A stretch of 64,000 nucleotides of DNA from Bacteroidales bacterium (GCA_022653675.1 JALCST010000004.1:1-64000); one strand, 5' to 3'; positions 10,017-19,596 are shown, counted from the stretch's first letter. Made by a program: numbers and translations. Notes: generated from the sequence alone by a model not told the origin.

Positions 10017-13000
10017 ATGAAACTATTTAAATACATTGCGAAGGCATTATTTACGATGCTTGTTGCAGTATTGCCGCTTACGCATGTATATGCGCAGGGC
10101 AAAACAGTTACGGGAACGATAACCGACAAGTCCGGTTCCGTAGTGGGTGTCGCCGTATTCGTCGAAGGTGAACATGTAGGCAGTACATCGGACATCAACG
10201 GAAAATACTCCATATCTGATGTTCCACCCGATGGTTCATTGGTGTTCACCTGCATAGGCTATTTGTCCCAAACGATAAAGGTGAACGGCAGGACGGTCAT
10301 TGACGTAAAGCTTGAAGAGGATCTTCAACAGCTCGAAGAGGTATTGGTCGTCGGATATGGTGTGCAGCGCAAGACCGATTTGACAGGTTCCGTAGCATCC
10401 GTCAAGGCCGGCGATATCCTGAACACGACCCCGACAGGTAATGTATCAGATGCCTTGCAGGGACGGATAGCCGGTGTCTCCGTGGTGTCAGGATCCGGTA
10501 ATCCAGCCTCGGATAATACCATACGTGTACGTGGCATAAACTCCATAACGGCCGAAACAGGACCGCTGGTAGTGATCGACGGATTCATCGGCGGATCCTT
10601 GAAGACTCTGAATCCGTCTGACATACAGTCGATCGAAGTGTTGAAGGATGCCTCCGCCACTGCGGTTTACGGATCGCGTGGAGCCAACGGGGTTATTCTG
10701 GTCACCACAAAGACCCCGAAGAAAGGTGTGGTAAATGTCAGCTTCAACGGGTTTGCCAACTTTAAGACTGTAGCGAAATATCCGGAAACGCTTTCAGCCT
10801 ACGATTATGCATTATTGGCAAATGATTATGGTAAAGAGTATTACGGAAGCGGAGATTATTACTTTTATAACGAATCGCAACTTGAGGATTTCAAATCGGG
10901 TAAAGCCGGATATGATTATGTAAAAGCGATTTTCAGGGACCCTGCGTTGGTCCAGAATTATGAGCTTTCCGTTTCCGGAGGTAGCGACAAGACAACTTTC
11001 ATGGCTTCGTTGCGCTACGAAGCTAATCAGGGAGTCATAAACGAATCTGACGACAAATTATACAACTGGCGTTTGAAAGTCGATACCAAAGTTAAAAAAT
11101 GGCTTGATGTAGGATTGAACATATACGGCAATCACAGCAATTATAATAATCCTCGTATTTCCACCTATGACGGGCTTATTCAGCAGGCCATCTATTTCCC
11201 TCCGACAATAGAACCGAAGGACGGAAATGGCAACTATAACAATTTCTTCATTGACGGTACTGCTACCTATAATCCGATGGGCATGATCTGGGAGTCCAAC
11301 AATCAGAACAAATCGCTTTCCAATCGCATTCAGGGTTATGCCGATTTTAAAATATTTGACGGATTGACCTTCAGGTCACAAATGGGAGTAGCGTTCGCGA
11401 ATTATCTTAGTACGAATGCAGAAGATGAAAATGGATACTATTATTTCAAGAATGGTGTCACAGCAGCGAGCGCTTCCAGTACATGGAGTTATAGCTGGCT
11501 TAACACCAATACATTGAGTTATATAAAAGAATTCAACAAGAACAATAGAATCAACGCGACTGCGGTATTCGAGCAATCCTATGCCGATACCTATAGCCAT
11601 AGCAGTGTCGCATCCGATGTCGATTATGTTGACATACTTGGTGCCAATGCGTTAGGTTGGTCCAACTCCACTCTTTCCTCCGTTTCCTCGAGCCGTACCA
11701 TCAACACTATGATGTCGGGAATGCTCAGAGTGAACTACGTATTCATGAATCGCTACATGGCAACGGCTTCGATCCGGGCCGACGGCTCTTCCCGCCTGAA
11801 CGACAAATGGAGTTATTTCCCTTCAGCGGCCGTAGCATGGAATATCAAGGAAGAAGACTTCCTGAAGAAAGTCAATGTGATAAGTCAGATGAAGCTTAGG
11901 GTAGGATATGGTTCGGTGGGCAACCAGGCGGTCGAGGCATATCGCATATATTCCAAGATGAGTCCTACAAAGAATGCCGATGGTACTACATCCTATATCG
12001 TGGACCGTCCGCGTGCCAATTATCTTCAGTGGGAACGCAATGATCAGTTGAACATCGGTATTGATTTCGGCATGTTCGGCAACCGTCTTGTCGTAACGGC
12101 AGACTGGTACGACAAATATTCGAGGGACATCCTTCTCGAACTGGCCCAGCCTTCCCACATGGGATTCTCTTCACTTTTGTCGAATTCCGGAGAAATCAGA
12201 AATACTGGAGTTGAGTTCACTATAAGTGCCGATCCTGTTGATAACAAGAATTTCAGATGGCATACAGACATAACGTTGACTCACAATAAAGGTATTTACA
12301 GCAGTATCCCGACCCCGACTCACCGTCAGCAGCAAGCCGGTTCTAATGCAAACAACCTGTTTTATATGATCGAAGGGGATAAGCTCGGCACTATGTGGGG
12401 CTATTATTGTGATGGCGTCTGGCAGCAGGATGAGGTCGATGCTGCATTCGTCGATGCAGACGGAAATACTAACGGCAAGACAAACGGCCAGACTTACAAG
12501 GTCAAGGCGGGTAATACCAAACTTAGGGACGTGAACAAGGACGGGAAATACAATATCTCCGATCAGGGCGTTATCGGCTGTGGACAGCCAACCTTCAATT
12601 GGGGCTGGAACAACTCGTTTTACTTTAAGAATTTTGATGTTTCATTCTTTGTAGTCGGGTTCCATGGGTTTGACATATATAATGTCACCCGCCAAATGGG
12701 ATATTATAACACAGTGCAAGGGCAGAATATGAGTGTCATCCCTAACAATCCTGAGTTGGAAAACAGATGGACTGCAACCAATACCGATACCGACGTTCCC
12801 GGATTCATAAATGGAGGTACGGAAAATAAGGTATTCACATCCCGCTTTATTGAAGATGGCGGTTTCGTGAAGATAAAGAACATTACCATCGGGTATTCCC
12901 TGCCTCAAGATATTTGCAGCTCGGCAGGAATCAAGAATTTGAGGATATACGGCTCTTTGCAGAATCCTTTTGTTTTTACCAGATATTCCGGAATGGATCC

Positions 13001-13097
13001 TGAAGCGACTCTCGGGAGCCCTTTGATAGAAGGAGTCGATTGGGCAGAATATCCCAATAGCCGTAATTTTATAATTGGAGTGAATTTTACGTTCTGA
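10017..13097 (+). CDS. SusC-like TonB-dependent outer-membrane transporter
   Basis: A 1026-residue SusC/RagA-type protein. Signal peptide about 1-27; carboxypeptidase-regulatory-like domain about 30-105 (TVTGTITDKSG); TonB-box-like EEVLVVGYG near 107-115; plug domain with VRGINSI and the SusC signature ATAVYGSRGANGVILVTTK around 212-231; then the barrel, ending in aromatic NFTF as outer-membrane barrels do. It forms the import pore for oligosaccharides, energised through TonB/ExbB/ExbD. The SusD partner starts 19 nt downstream. Confidence 0.97.
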   Translation: MKLFKYIAKALFTMLVAVLPLTHVYAQGKTVTGTITDKSGSVVGVAVFVEGEHVGSTSDINGKYSISDVPPDGSLVFTCIGYLSQTIKVNGRTVIDVKLEEDLQQLEEVLVVGYGVQRKTDLTGSVASVKAGDILNTTPTGNVSDALQGRIAGVSVVSGSGNPASDNTIRVRGINSITAETGPLVVIDGFIGGSLKTLNPSDIQSIEVLKDASATAVYGSRGANGVILVTTKTPKKGVVNVSFNGFANFKTVAKYPETLSAYDYALLANDYGKEYYGSGDYYFYNESQLEDFKSGKAGYDYVKAIFRDPALVQNYELSVSGGSDKTTFMASLRYEANQGVINESDDKLYNWRLKVDTKVKKWLDVGLNIYGNHSNYNNPRISTYDGLIQQAIYFPPTIEPKDGNGNYNNFFIDGTATYNPMGMIWESNNQNKSLSNRIQGYADFKIFDGLTFRSQMGVAFANYLSTNAEDENGYYYFKNGVTAASASSTWSYSWLNTNTLSYIKEFNKNNRINATAVFEQSYADTYSHSSVASDVDYVDILGANALGWSNSTLSSVSSSRTINTMMSGMLRVNYVFMNRYMATASIRADGSSRLNDKWSYFPSAAVAWNIKEEDFLKKVNVISQMKLRVGYGSVGNQAVEAYRIYSKMSPTKNADGTTSYIVDRPRANYLQWERNDQLNIGIDFGMFGNRLVVTADWYDKYSRDILLELAQPSHMGFSSLLSNSGEIRNTGVEFTISADPVDNKNFRWHTDITLTHNKGIYSSIPTPTHRQQQAGSNANNLFYMIEGDKLGTMWGYYCDGVWQQDEVDAAFVDADGNTNGKTNGQTYKVKAGNTKLRDVNKDGKYNISDQGVIGCGQPTFNWGWNNSFYFKNFDVSFFVVGFHGFDIYNVTRQMGYYNTVQGQNMSVIPNNPELENRWTATNTDTDVPGFINGGTENKVFTSRFIEDGGFVKIKNITIGYSLPQDICSSAGIKNLRIYGSLQNPFVFTRYSGMDPEATLGSPLIEGVDWAEYPNSRNFIIGVNFTF

Positions 13098-13116
13098 TCA
13101 AATAATTAAGATTGAT

Positions 13117-14610
13117 ATGAAAAATATAATAATATTGACCGCTTCGTTTGCAAGCGTCATTTTGATCGCTTCTTCCTGCGTAAACCTTACTCAGGAGCCG
13201 AAGTCTTTCATTACCGAGGAACAATATATCGCATCCATCGATTACGATGGATTGCAGAAAGCTACTACTGCTCTTTACAAAAAATTATGGCAGAACGGTT
13301 ACGGATTCAATTGCCGTATGCAGCGTATTAACGTGTTGGCAGATGATATCACATGCTCAAAAACGAAGGCAGGTAATGCATTGGATTATTTTGATGCCCT
13401 GACTCCCAACCTTACGATAAACGATGCTGATTTTTCCACTCCGTGGGCTGGCTTCTATGGAGTGATCAATGATGCCAATACATTGATAAATAATGTTATA
13501 ATTCCTGATGATGAAGCTACAGCGAAAAAATGGGAGGGAGTTCTTGGAGAAGCTTATTTCATGCGTGCGCTCAGTTATTTCTATTTGGTAAGGATCTTCG
13601 GTGACGTACCGTTGATCTTATCTTCTGATGAGGCTCTGCCGCGTATGCCGCGTACCGCTGTGACAGATATTTATGATAAAGTTATCATTCCGAGCCTTGA
13701 TACCGCAATAGCATGGCTTCCTTCCGTCAGCAGAAGCGGATCAAGCTCCACCCCTTCAAAATGGGTGGCAGAGACATGCCTTGCGGACGTCTATATGACT
13801 ATGGCAGGATGGCCTTTGAAGAAAGGGAAAGAGTATTATTCTAAGGCTGCTGCTGAAGCGAAGGATGTTATAAATAATTCCGGTTTGAGCCTGATGACCA
13901 ATTATTCGGATCTGTGGAAAAAGGCGCTGGTGGACGATGCGACCGAACACATGTTTGGCCTGCATCATAGTGCACTTGATGGAGTCGGAGCCAATTACGG
14001 GAAATCATATTATCCGATTGACTTTTACCCTAACAAAGGATGGGCCGATTATTACTGTGACGAACAGTTTTACCTCAATTATCCCGATGATGACAGGAAG
14101 GCGTGGAATATCATGACCGAATGGCCTGTTCAAGGCGGGACCCATGAAGTCACCAATTACAAGGAGACGACCGACGGTTCCCCTGCCATTTCGAAGTACT
14201 ACGATTATGATTACGGAGCGCCGGGAAAAAATCCGATGGCGGACGGAATTACCTGCATCTATCGTTATGCCGATGTCTTGCTGATGTATGCCGAGTGTTC
14301 GACGAGAGCGACAGGTACCGTCGATGCCCTTGCATTGAAATCGTTGAATGACGTTCAGAACCGTGCCCATTCCAGCATTACGACGACAACGAATGCAACC
14401 GAATTTGAAAATGCGGTTTTCAATGAACGTGGATGGGAATTCTTTGCCGAGATGAAACGATGGTTCGATTTGGTGCGGCTGGAAAAAGTCGCTGAAGCGG
14501 AATCCGACAAATGGGCAGGTTCGACATTCAAGGAGTATGACTCGTATTATTTGCCGATTTCCAACACGCAGATTGAACTTACCGGATGGACTAATAACCC
14601 AGGGTATTGA
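13117..14610 (+). CDS. SusD-like glycan-binding lipoprotein (RagB/SusD)
   Basis: A 497-residue SusD/RagB family protein. The N-terminus has a lipoprotein-type signal ending in ASSC (C21). Family features: EQYIAS near the start, GEAYFMRALSYFYLVRIFGDVP around 148-169, and the C-terminal NERGWEFFAEMKRWFDLVR about 430-448. It forms the lid over the SusC barrel and captures glycan at the cell surface. The pairing with the upstream SusC fixes the role; glycan specificity is not predictable. Confidence 0.96.
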   Translation: MKNIIILTASFASVILIASSCVNLTQEPKSFITEEQYIASIDYDGLQKATTALYKKLWQNGYGFNCRMQRINVLADDITCSKTKAGNALDYFDALTPNLTINDADFSTPWAGFYGVINDANTLINNVIIPDDEATAKKWEGVLGEAYFMRALSYFYLVRIFGDVPLILSSDEALPRMPRTAVTDIYDKVIIPSLDTAIAWLPSVSRSGSSSTPSKWVAETCLADVYMTMAGWPLKKGKEYYSKAAAEAKDVINNSGLSLMTNYSDLWKKALVDDATEHMFGLHHSALDGVGANYGKSYYPIDFYPNKGWADYYCDEQFYLNYPDDDRKAWNIMTEWPVQGGTHEVTNYKETTDGSPAISKYYDYDYGAPGKNPMADGITCIYRYADVLLMYAECSTRATGTVDALALKSLNDVQNRAHSSITTTTNATEFENAVFNERGWEFFAEMKRWFDLVRLEKVAEAESDKWAGSTFKEYDSYYLPISNTQIELTGWTNNPGY

Positions 14611-14690
14611 TATGCCCTTCCATTTATTTGGAAATCAGACCTATTGTTTGCAAAGTAACGTAGAGAAAAGCATATCTTAAGGAAGTAATT

Positions 14691-17600
14691 ATGAAGAAAA
14701 AAAAATATTGTGTTGTGATATTGTTCCTTCTTATGTGTTTTAGCGGAACAGCTACTTCGGCACAAGAATGTAAAAGGGTCATTGTCTTCATGATAGACGG
14801 ATTGAATTGGCAGGCGCCTGCTTTGTTGAATATGCCGGTTCTCGATTCTTTGATTGCGGAAGGCACTTATGTGCAGAAGTCATACATGATCATTCCGCAT
14901 CATCCGACCGTAGGTGATTACAGCAAGTACAACAGTTGTTCGTTCCCGAATCCGATGTTACAGGAAGGGACCGTTTTCCTCAGGCCAGGAAACCGGATGA
15001 TCCAGGAAATGATCTCTCCGGAAAACAATACAGCGTTCGTAGTGAATACGACCGCATACAAATCGGTCGGAAGGGGATTTTCGTTATGTATAATGAACAA
15101 TTCCCTTTCCGATGATTCGGTTGTCTCCACATCAATCGGCCTTTTGGATAGCCTCGATATCCGCTATATGCGGATCCACCTGCAGTCGCCCGGCTCGATC
15201 GGCACGGAAATAGCCATGAACAGCGACGGCAAACCTTATGCAAGAAACATCTATGGCCCGTGTTCCCCTTATGTCAAAGCGGTTGAAAATGCAGATAAGC
15301 TTCTCGGGCGGCTGCTGCGTTATTTGAAGAGATCAGGGAAATGGGATGATACGGTTCTTATTGTGACGTCGGATCATGGGCAAAGCAGGGTCGGATGGCA
15401 TCCGATGCTGGACGAGGACAGTTGGATGACTCCGTTGGTGTTCGCCGGGAAGGGAATCGCTAAGGGACGCGTGCTCCCGTACTTCGAACACATAGACATC
15501 GCTCCTACAATAGCTTGGCTGCTGGGTGTCGAAGCTCCGAATACGGATGGAGGGTCTGGGAAGGCCGTCAGGGAGATATTGGATACGGTCGACGTCTCAA
15601 ATTACAATCCAACGCAAAACATAAGGATAATCGACAGCCAGATACGTGAGTACAGCATATTGTCTGCAAAGATGACATTGGCCGCGGAAAAGGACAACTA
15701 TATTGCAGATGTCATCTCGTCGCTTTCCAACCAGAATCTTACGCCAGAGCCATTCTATCATCAGGACCTCATAATGGATTGGTACAAGGCGGGGACCCTT
15801 AAGCATATGATTGATGCGAACGAAGTGGTATTGAAAAAGATGAGGCGGACGCTGAAAGAAGGGAAAGCCGCATCCGAATGTACGAAGGAGGATTCCCAGG
15901 TCGCCTTCAGGAAATTGTTCGGCGATTTGGCCGTTCTCGATCCGGCCATGGTCGCAAAGGTAAAGAGCGATTCAGTAGGGAAAAGGCATTATGTGGATAA
16001 GAACGGAGACGGAAAGCCGGAAGAGGCGTGGTTCATCGACGTCGATCCGCGGCACAGCCCCGACGTCCGCCCCGTCCTGGTCAAAGTGGTCGACATGAAT
16101 GGTAAGATGGCGGCGGGCAAAGAACCGAGGAAATGCGGGACTTTGTGGATTGTCGACCTTAATGCGGACGGCTCGGTCGACGCAGTGATCAATTACCGTG
16201 ACGATGACCGTGACAATGATCTCGATGCTGTGGAGTGGTATACTTTCGGAAGGAAGAACAAATATGCCCAAACGGCTGGGATTCGCGTCCTGTTGTCCAC
16301 CGATGACGGAGATGACAATCTTCTCGATTACGATATCAACTACAAATACTATCAGATCCCCTGTCAGGACTATTCACATTTCGGGGGGGATGAAAGTTTT
16401 GTCCTGTTCTATCTGGATGATAAGCAGAACAGGTGGATCCCATACTTTGAAAGCCCCTTTATTTTCTATGATCCTGATGATGACGGAATTACCAACGAGG
16501 CTATTCGCGTGGAGGGCCACGGGGATAGCCTGAGGACTCTCCGATGGAGTTTTGATGTATATCCTTCTGTTTTGAAAACGCGTGATTACGATGTATCTGT
16601 ATCCGCATGTGCGAGGGGGTGGACCGAATCCGGTGATATGGACAGCCGTTTCAGCATGACATTGCCTAAAAACGTAACTGAAACCTTGAATATATGGGGC
16701 ATACCGACCGGCCCGTTCCTGAAGCGGTCCAAAGCTCGCGATTATTTGCGGAAAGCGGTATGGGCGCGTGATATCATGACATGGAACGAAAACGATTTGA
16801 ATATCGAATTCGCGGATCCCGATGACAGGATTGAACGATGGGAAGGAGTGATCAATCCTCCGATAAGGGAAAGCGGTTATTATATGCCAGGAATAGGAGG
16901 CCCGGATTGCGGAATATATAACAAGCGTTTCGAACTTGAGCTTCACCCGAAGGGACCGAACATCTATTATTTCAATCCGTCGGACGGGAGGGTCCATTTG
17001 AAAGGCAGCGATAAAACCTGGATCAAGGTGGACTATGACTATGATGGCAAGGCGGATATGTATTATGAATGGACCGATTCCGACGGGGATGGGATTATGG
17101 ACCGGATCGGTCTTGATATGGACGGCGATGGCAAGGCGGATGATGCATGGGACCTTGATGTGTCGGGAATCAGGGAGGTTAACTGGACATTCGAAGGTCT
17201 TAACGGAGTCATGTCTCCGGTATACGGGAAAGAACCTGAAAGGAAGTACTATTTGATCCGGGCTCTTACAGGTGCATTGGAAAAATTGGGTCAGGGCTCT
17301 GGAAAAGATTCGGTCTGGCTGATGCTGAATGGCGGTATGAACTGTCCGCATCTGTCTGCCGGGTTGCCCGATAGACTCGTAAACAGTGACAAATCCGTTC
17401 TATACTATCTTTCCCTTGTCCAGGACCGGCAGATACTGAAGTTGAAGGAGTCCGGTTGCGGTGATGACGAATTCTGGAGGCGTTTCAACTCCGCAAGGAA
17501 GAACGGGGATACCGAAGGGATGACGAAGGCACTTCTCGGGTTCTTCGACTTGTCGCATCAGGCTGAGGGTTACTCCCTTTGGATATCGTCATTGCGCAGG

Positions 17601-18386
17601 AAAAAAGATAAGAGGCAGGTAGCCTGGAACAACCAGTGGCTTCCACCCAACTGGGGATGGGAGTCGGAAAAAGCCGCATTCAGATTTTATCGCGGTCATT
17701 TTGATCTGTTCGGAAAACGCCAATGGATGGACACTCTGGTTATGCCCAATCTCTCCGATAATTATCACGTTGATCAGAATTTATGGGGTATGGACATACT
17801 TCATGTCGGAAAGACTTCAGGTTGCGGTGGATTGACTTTATATGTAAACGGGGTTGCATATCCTGTCCGTAATGAAACTGGGACCGGCGTTCCTTCTTTT
17901 GAAGAAAGGTTGGTTAAGGAAACTCTGGATTCCCTTGAATTCGAATTCAAGGCGACTGGTGTCGGACCGCATGACGATCCTTATACAGTAATCATATATC
18001 CGTCGATTTCGGGTGGAAGCCTGTATTCGACGATCAGGATAAATGTCGAAGGAGGTAATCCGGAAGACAAAGTCGAGCTGGGCATCGGGATGGTCCGTTT
18101 GCCAGACGAGACTTATTTCCGTGATGGCAAAAAAGGAATTATGGCGTCTTGGGGATTCCAGGATCCCCAAGTCGGTATTATAGGGATTGGAATAGCTTTC
18201 CCTCATAATCTTTTGCTGCGTTTTGAGGAAAATAAATATGAACACCAGGCCATATTAAAATGCCGGGGAAACATGCCGGTAGTCTATCGCATACAAGGGG
18301 ATTGGCTCAGAGGACACCGTTTCCCGATATATCCGTCAGCCCAGGACTGGTTCGACAAACTTGATTCGATCAGGATGGGAATGTGA
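14691..18386 (+). CDS. Fusion: alkaline-phosphatase-fold domain, Asp-rich repeats, DUF4861-like
   Basis: An unusual 1231-residue secreted protein, signal peptide about 1-24. Residues 27-300 form an alkaline-phosphatase/sulfatase-superfamily domain: metal-site D36 (MIDG), likely nucleophile T73 (PHHPT), D228/H229 (TSDHG), H237, and DIAPTIAWLLG at 269-279. No sulfatase CxPxR motif is present. Residues about 430-820 hold several Asp-rich loops (DKNGDGK, DLNADGS, DPDDDGI, DYDYDGK, DSDGDGIMD, DMDGDGK) like EF-hand or thrombospondin-3 calcium sites. Residues about 975-1231 resemble DUF4861 (FRFYRGHFDLFGK, WGMDILHVGKTSGCGG). Such domains are found near GH88/GH105 genes, which fits this PUL. It could be a phosphodiesterase, a sulfatase-like enzyme or a hydrolase acting through the C-terminal domain; the function is not known. 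It is the last PUL gene. Confidence 0.75.
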   Translation: MKKKKYCVVILFLLMCFSGTATSAQECKRVIVFMIDGLNWQAPALLNMPVLDSLIAEGTYVQKSYMIIPHHPTVGDYSKYNSCSFPNPMLQEGTVFLRPGNRMIQEMISPENNTAFVVNTTAYKSVGRGFSLCIMNNSLSDDSVVSTSIGLLDSLDIRYMRIHLQSPGSIGTEIAMNSDGKPYARNIYGPCSPYVKAVENADKLLGRLLRYLKRSGKWDDTVLIVTSDHGQSRVGWHPMLDEDSWMTPLVFAGKGIAKGRVLPYFEHIDIAPTIAWLLGVEAPNTDGGSGKAVREILDTVDVSNYNPTQNIRIIDSQIREYSILSAKMTLAAEKDNYIADVISSLSNQNLTPEPFYHQDLIMDWYKAGTLKHMIDANEVVLKKMRRTLKEGKAASECTKEDSQVAFRKLFGDLAVLDPAMVAKVKSDSVGKRHYVDKNGDGKPEEAWFIDVDPRHSPDVRPVLVKVVDMNGKMAAGKEPRKCGTLWIVDLNADGSVDAVINYRDDDRDNDLDAVEWYTFGRKNKYAQTAGIRVLLSTDDGDDNLLDYDINYKYYQIPCQDYSHFGGDESFVLFYLDDKQNRWIPYFESPFIFYDPDDDGITNEAIRVEGHGDSLRTLRWSFDVYPSVLKTRDYDVSVSACARGWTESGDMDSRFSMTLPKNVTETLNIWGIPTGPFLKRSKARDYLRKAVWARDIMTWNENDLNIEFADPDDRIERWEGVINPPIRESGYYMPGIGGPDCGIYNKRFELELHPKGPNIYYFNPSDGRVHLKGSDKTWIKVDYDYDGKADMYYEWTDSDGDGIMDRIGLDMDGDGKADDAWDLDVSGIREVNWTFEGLNGVMSPVYGKEPERKYYLIRALTGALEKLGQGSGKDSVWLMLNGGMNCPHLSAGLPDRLVNSDKSVLYYLSLVQDRQILKLKESGCGDDEFWRRFNSARKNGDTEGMTKALLGFFDLSHQAEGYSLWISSLRRKKDKRQVAWNNQWLPPNWGWESEKAAFRFYRGHFDLFGKRQWMDTLVMPNLSDNYHVDQNLWGMDILHVGKTSGCGGLTLYVNGVAYPVRNETGTGVPSFEERLVKETLDSLEFEFKATGVGPHDDPYTVIIYPSISGGSLYSTIRINVEGGNPEDKVELGIGMVRLPDETYFRDGKKGIMASWGFQDPQVGIIGIGIAFPHNLLLRFEENKYEHQAILKCRGNMPVVYRIQGDWLRGHRFPIYPSAQDWFDKLDSIRMGM

Positions 18387-18486
18387 GACGTTGAGAAAAT
18401 ATCTATAGAAAAATTGCGGTAAATTATTACCTTTACGATCCGTAATCTGAAATGATATTCAGTTAGCGAGAGAGGAGTATTTTTAC

Positions 18487-18507
18487 ATGAAAAAATGCAG
18501 TTTATGA
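18487..18507 (+). other. Possible six-codon leader reading frame before the binding protein
   Basis: An AGGAG motif at 18473-18477 is spaced 9 nt from the ATG at 18487, better than from the two ATGs of the following gene (18495, 18504). The frame from 18487 encodes only MKKCSL and its TGA overlaps the ATG at 18504. It could be a coupled leader or simply chance; ribosome-binding motifs are weak guides in Bacteroidota. Confidence 0.2.
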
Positions 18508-19535
18508 AGAAGATATTAGTAGCATTGGCAGTACTGCTTTCGTTGGTGTCATGCAGTAGCCATAGTTTGACTGTGGCGTTGGATCAGGCTCCTTCGGCCC
18601 AGTATGCGGGAATTTATTGTGCGCTTGCGAACGGTTATTATAAGAAGGCCGGTCTCGATGTGCAGGTTAAATATGTCGAAACGGCAAAGGGATATCAGAC
18701 TTTGCAAAGTGGTGAAGCGGATATAATTAATGAGCCTCTTCTGAATGCCGTCGAGTTCAAGGCGAAAAGCGGAATGGATATGGTCAATTTTCTCCAGACG
18801 TCGCAAGTTTCCGGGCTGACGGTCGTTACACATGATAAGATCTCCGAATTCAAACAGTTGGACGGTAAATTGATCGGTTACAAAGAAGACGGATATGACC
18901 TTATGGTCCGTGCCATGTTCGCAATGAAGGGAATGTCTGTAGAATGGGTTAAGGTAAAGGATTACCACGATTTCGTGGACGACAAGGTAGATGCTTACGT
19001 TTCGATGGATTACGGCGATCTGTTCGATATCGCGGGTGCAGGAGGCAAACCGTTCTACATATTCTCTCTTTCAAGGATGGGCTTCGATGTTCCGGAAGAC
19101 GGTTATTATACAATGAGGAAACTTTATGAAGGCAATTCCGGTATCTACAAAAAATTTGCTGAAGCTACCGTGAAAGGTTGGAAATGGGCCGACACGAGCC
19201 GCGTACAGGCTGTCAACGTAGTTACGAACGAAATTGTTAAGCAAGGCTTGACTCCCGATGAAAAACACGAAAACTGGATTTTGACTGAAGTGTTGAAATA
19301 CCAAGTCGATCCGGTAGCCAGGGTTCGCACATTCAAATTATTCGAGGAAACGGAGGATGCTGCGAATGCGATTCTTATTGGTGCCAAACTTATAGAATCT
19401 CCTATATCGGTAATGATCAAAAGGACTACTCCAGTGGGAAGTACGTTCAAGGAGGCGAATCCCAAGGATGTGGATGCTATCCTGAATAATATGTACGAAT
19501 CCGGCGGTGGCGACAGCACGGCCGATAAGAAATAA
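18504..19535 (+). CDS. NMT1/THI5-like substrate-binding lipoprotein (orphan)
   Basis: About 343 residues from the chosen ATG at 18504 (an ATG at 18495 adds three residues). The signal MKKILVALAVLLSLVSC ends in a good lipobox (LVSC). The body fits the NMT1/THI5/SsuA type of ABC binding protein: VALDQAPSAQYAGIYCALANGYYKKAGLDV, the IINEPLL patch, then VDAYVSMDYGD. Family members bind thiamine precursors, sulfonates or nitrate-like ligands. No permease or ATPase gene of an ABC importer is adjacent, so it may work with components encoded elsewhere or have a different role. It lies between the PUL and a convergent sugar kinase and is probably a separate transcript ended by the hairpin at 19557. Confidence 0.75.
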   Translation: MKKILVALAVLLSLVSCSSHSLTVALDQAPSAQYAGIYCALANGYYKKAGLDVQVKYVETAKGYQTLQSGEADIINEPLLNAVEFKAKSGMDMVNFLQTSQVSGLTVVTHDKISEFKQLDGKLIGYKEDGYDLMVRAMFAMKGMSVEWVKVKDYHDFVDDKVDAYVSMDYGDLFDIAGAGGKPFYIFSLSRMGFDVPEDGYYTMRKLYEGNSGIYKKFAEATVKGWKWADTSRVQAVNVVTNEIVKQGLTPDEKHENWILTEVLKYQVDPVARVRTFKLFEETEDAANAILIGAKLIESPISVMIKRTTPVGSTFKEANPKDVDAILNNMYESGGGDSTADKK

Positions 19536-19556
19536 TTGGTGTCGGGCAGATAATGA

Positions 19557-19596
19557 AAGGAGGCCGGCTGAAAAGTGCTTTTCAGCCGGCCTCCTT
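19557..19596. terminator. Bidirectional terminator, 18-bp perfect stem
   Basis: A perfect inverted repeat with arms at 19557-19574 and 19579-19596 around the loop GTGC. It lies between two convergent genes (binding protein, ROK kinase) and is placed to stop both. The T tracts on either side are short (CGTTTCC; CTTTCATT). Confidence 0.8.

Noticed and set aside
16374-17351. 325-residue open frame on the minus strand inside the large fusion gene
   Set aside because: It is antisense to a gene with strong domain evidence. The many GAT/GAC codons of the Asp-rich repeats leave the opposite strand open; no known domain is visible in it.
18387-18503. TPP or other riboswitch before the NMT1/THI5-like gene
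   Set aside because: The CTGAGA and related conserved pieces of a TPP element are not visible; only a five-base-pair hairpin is present.
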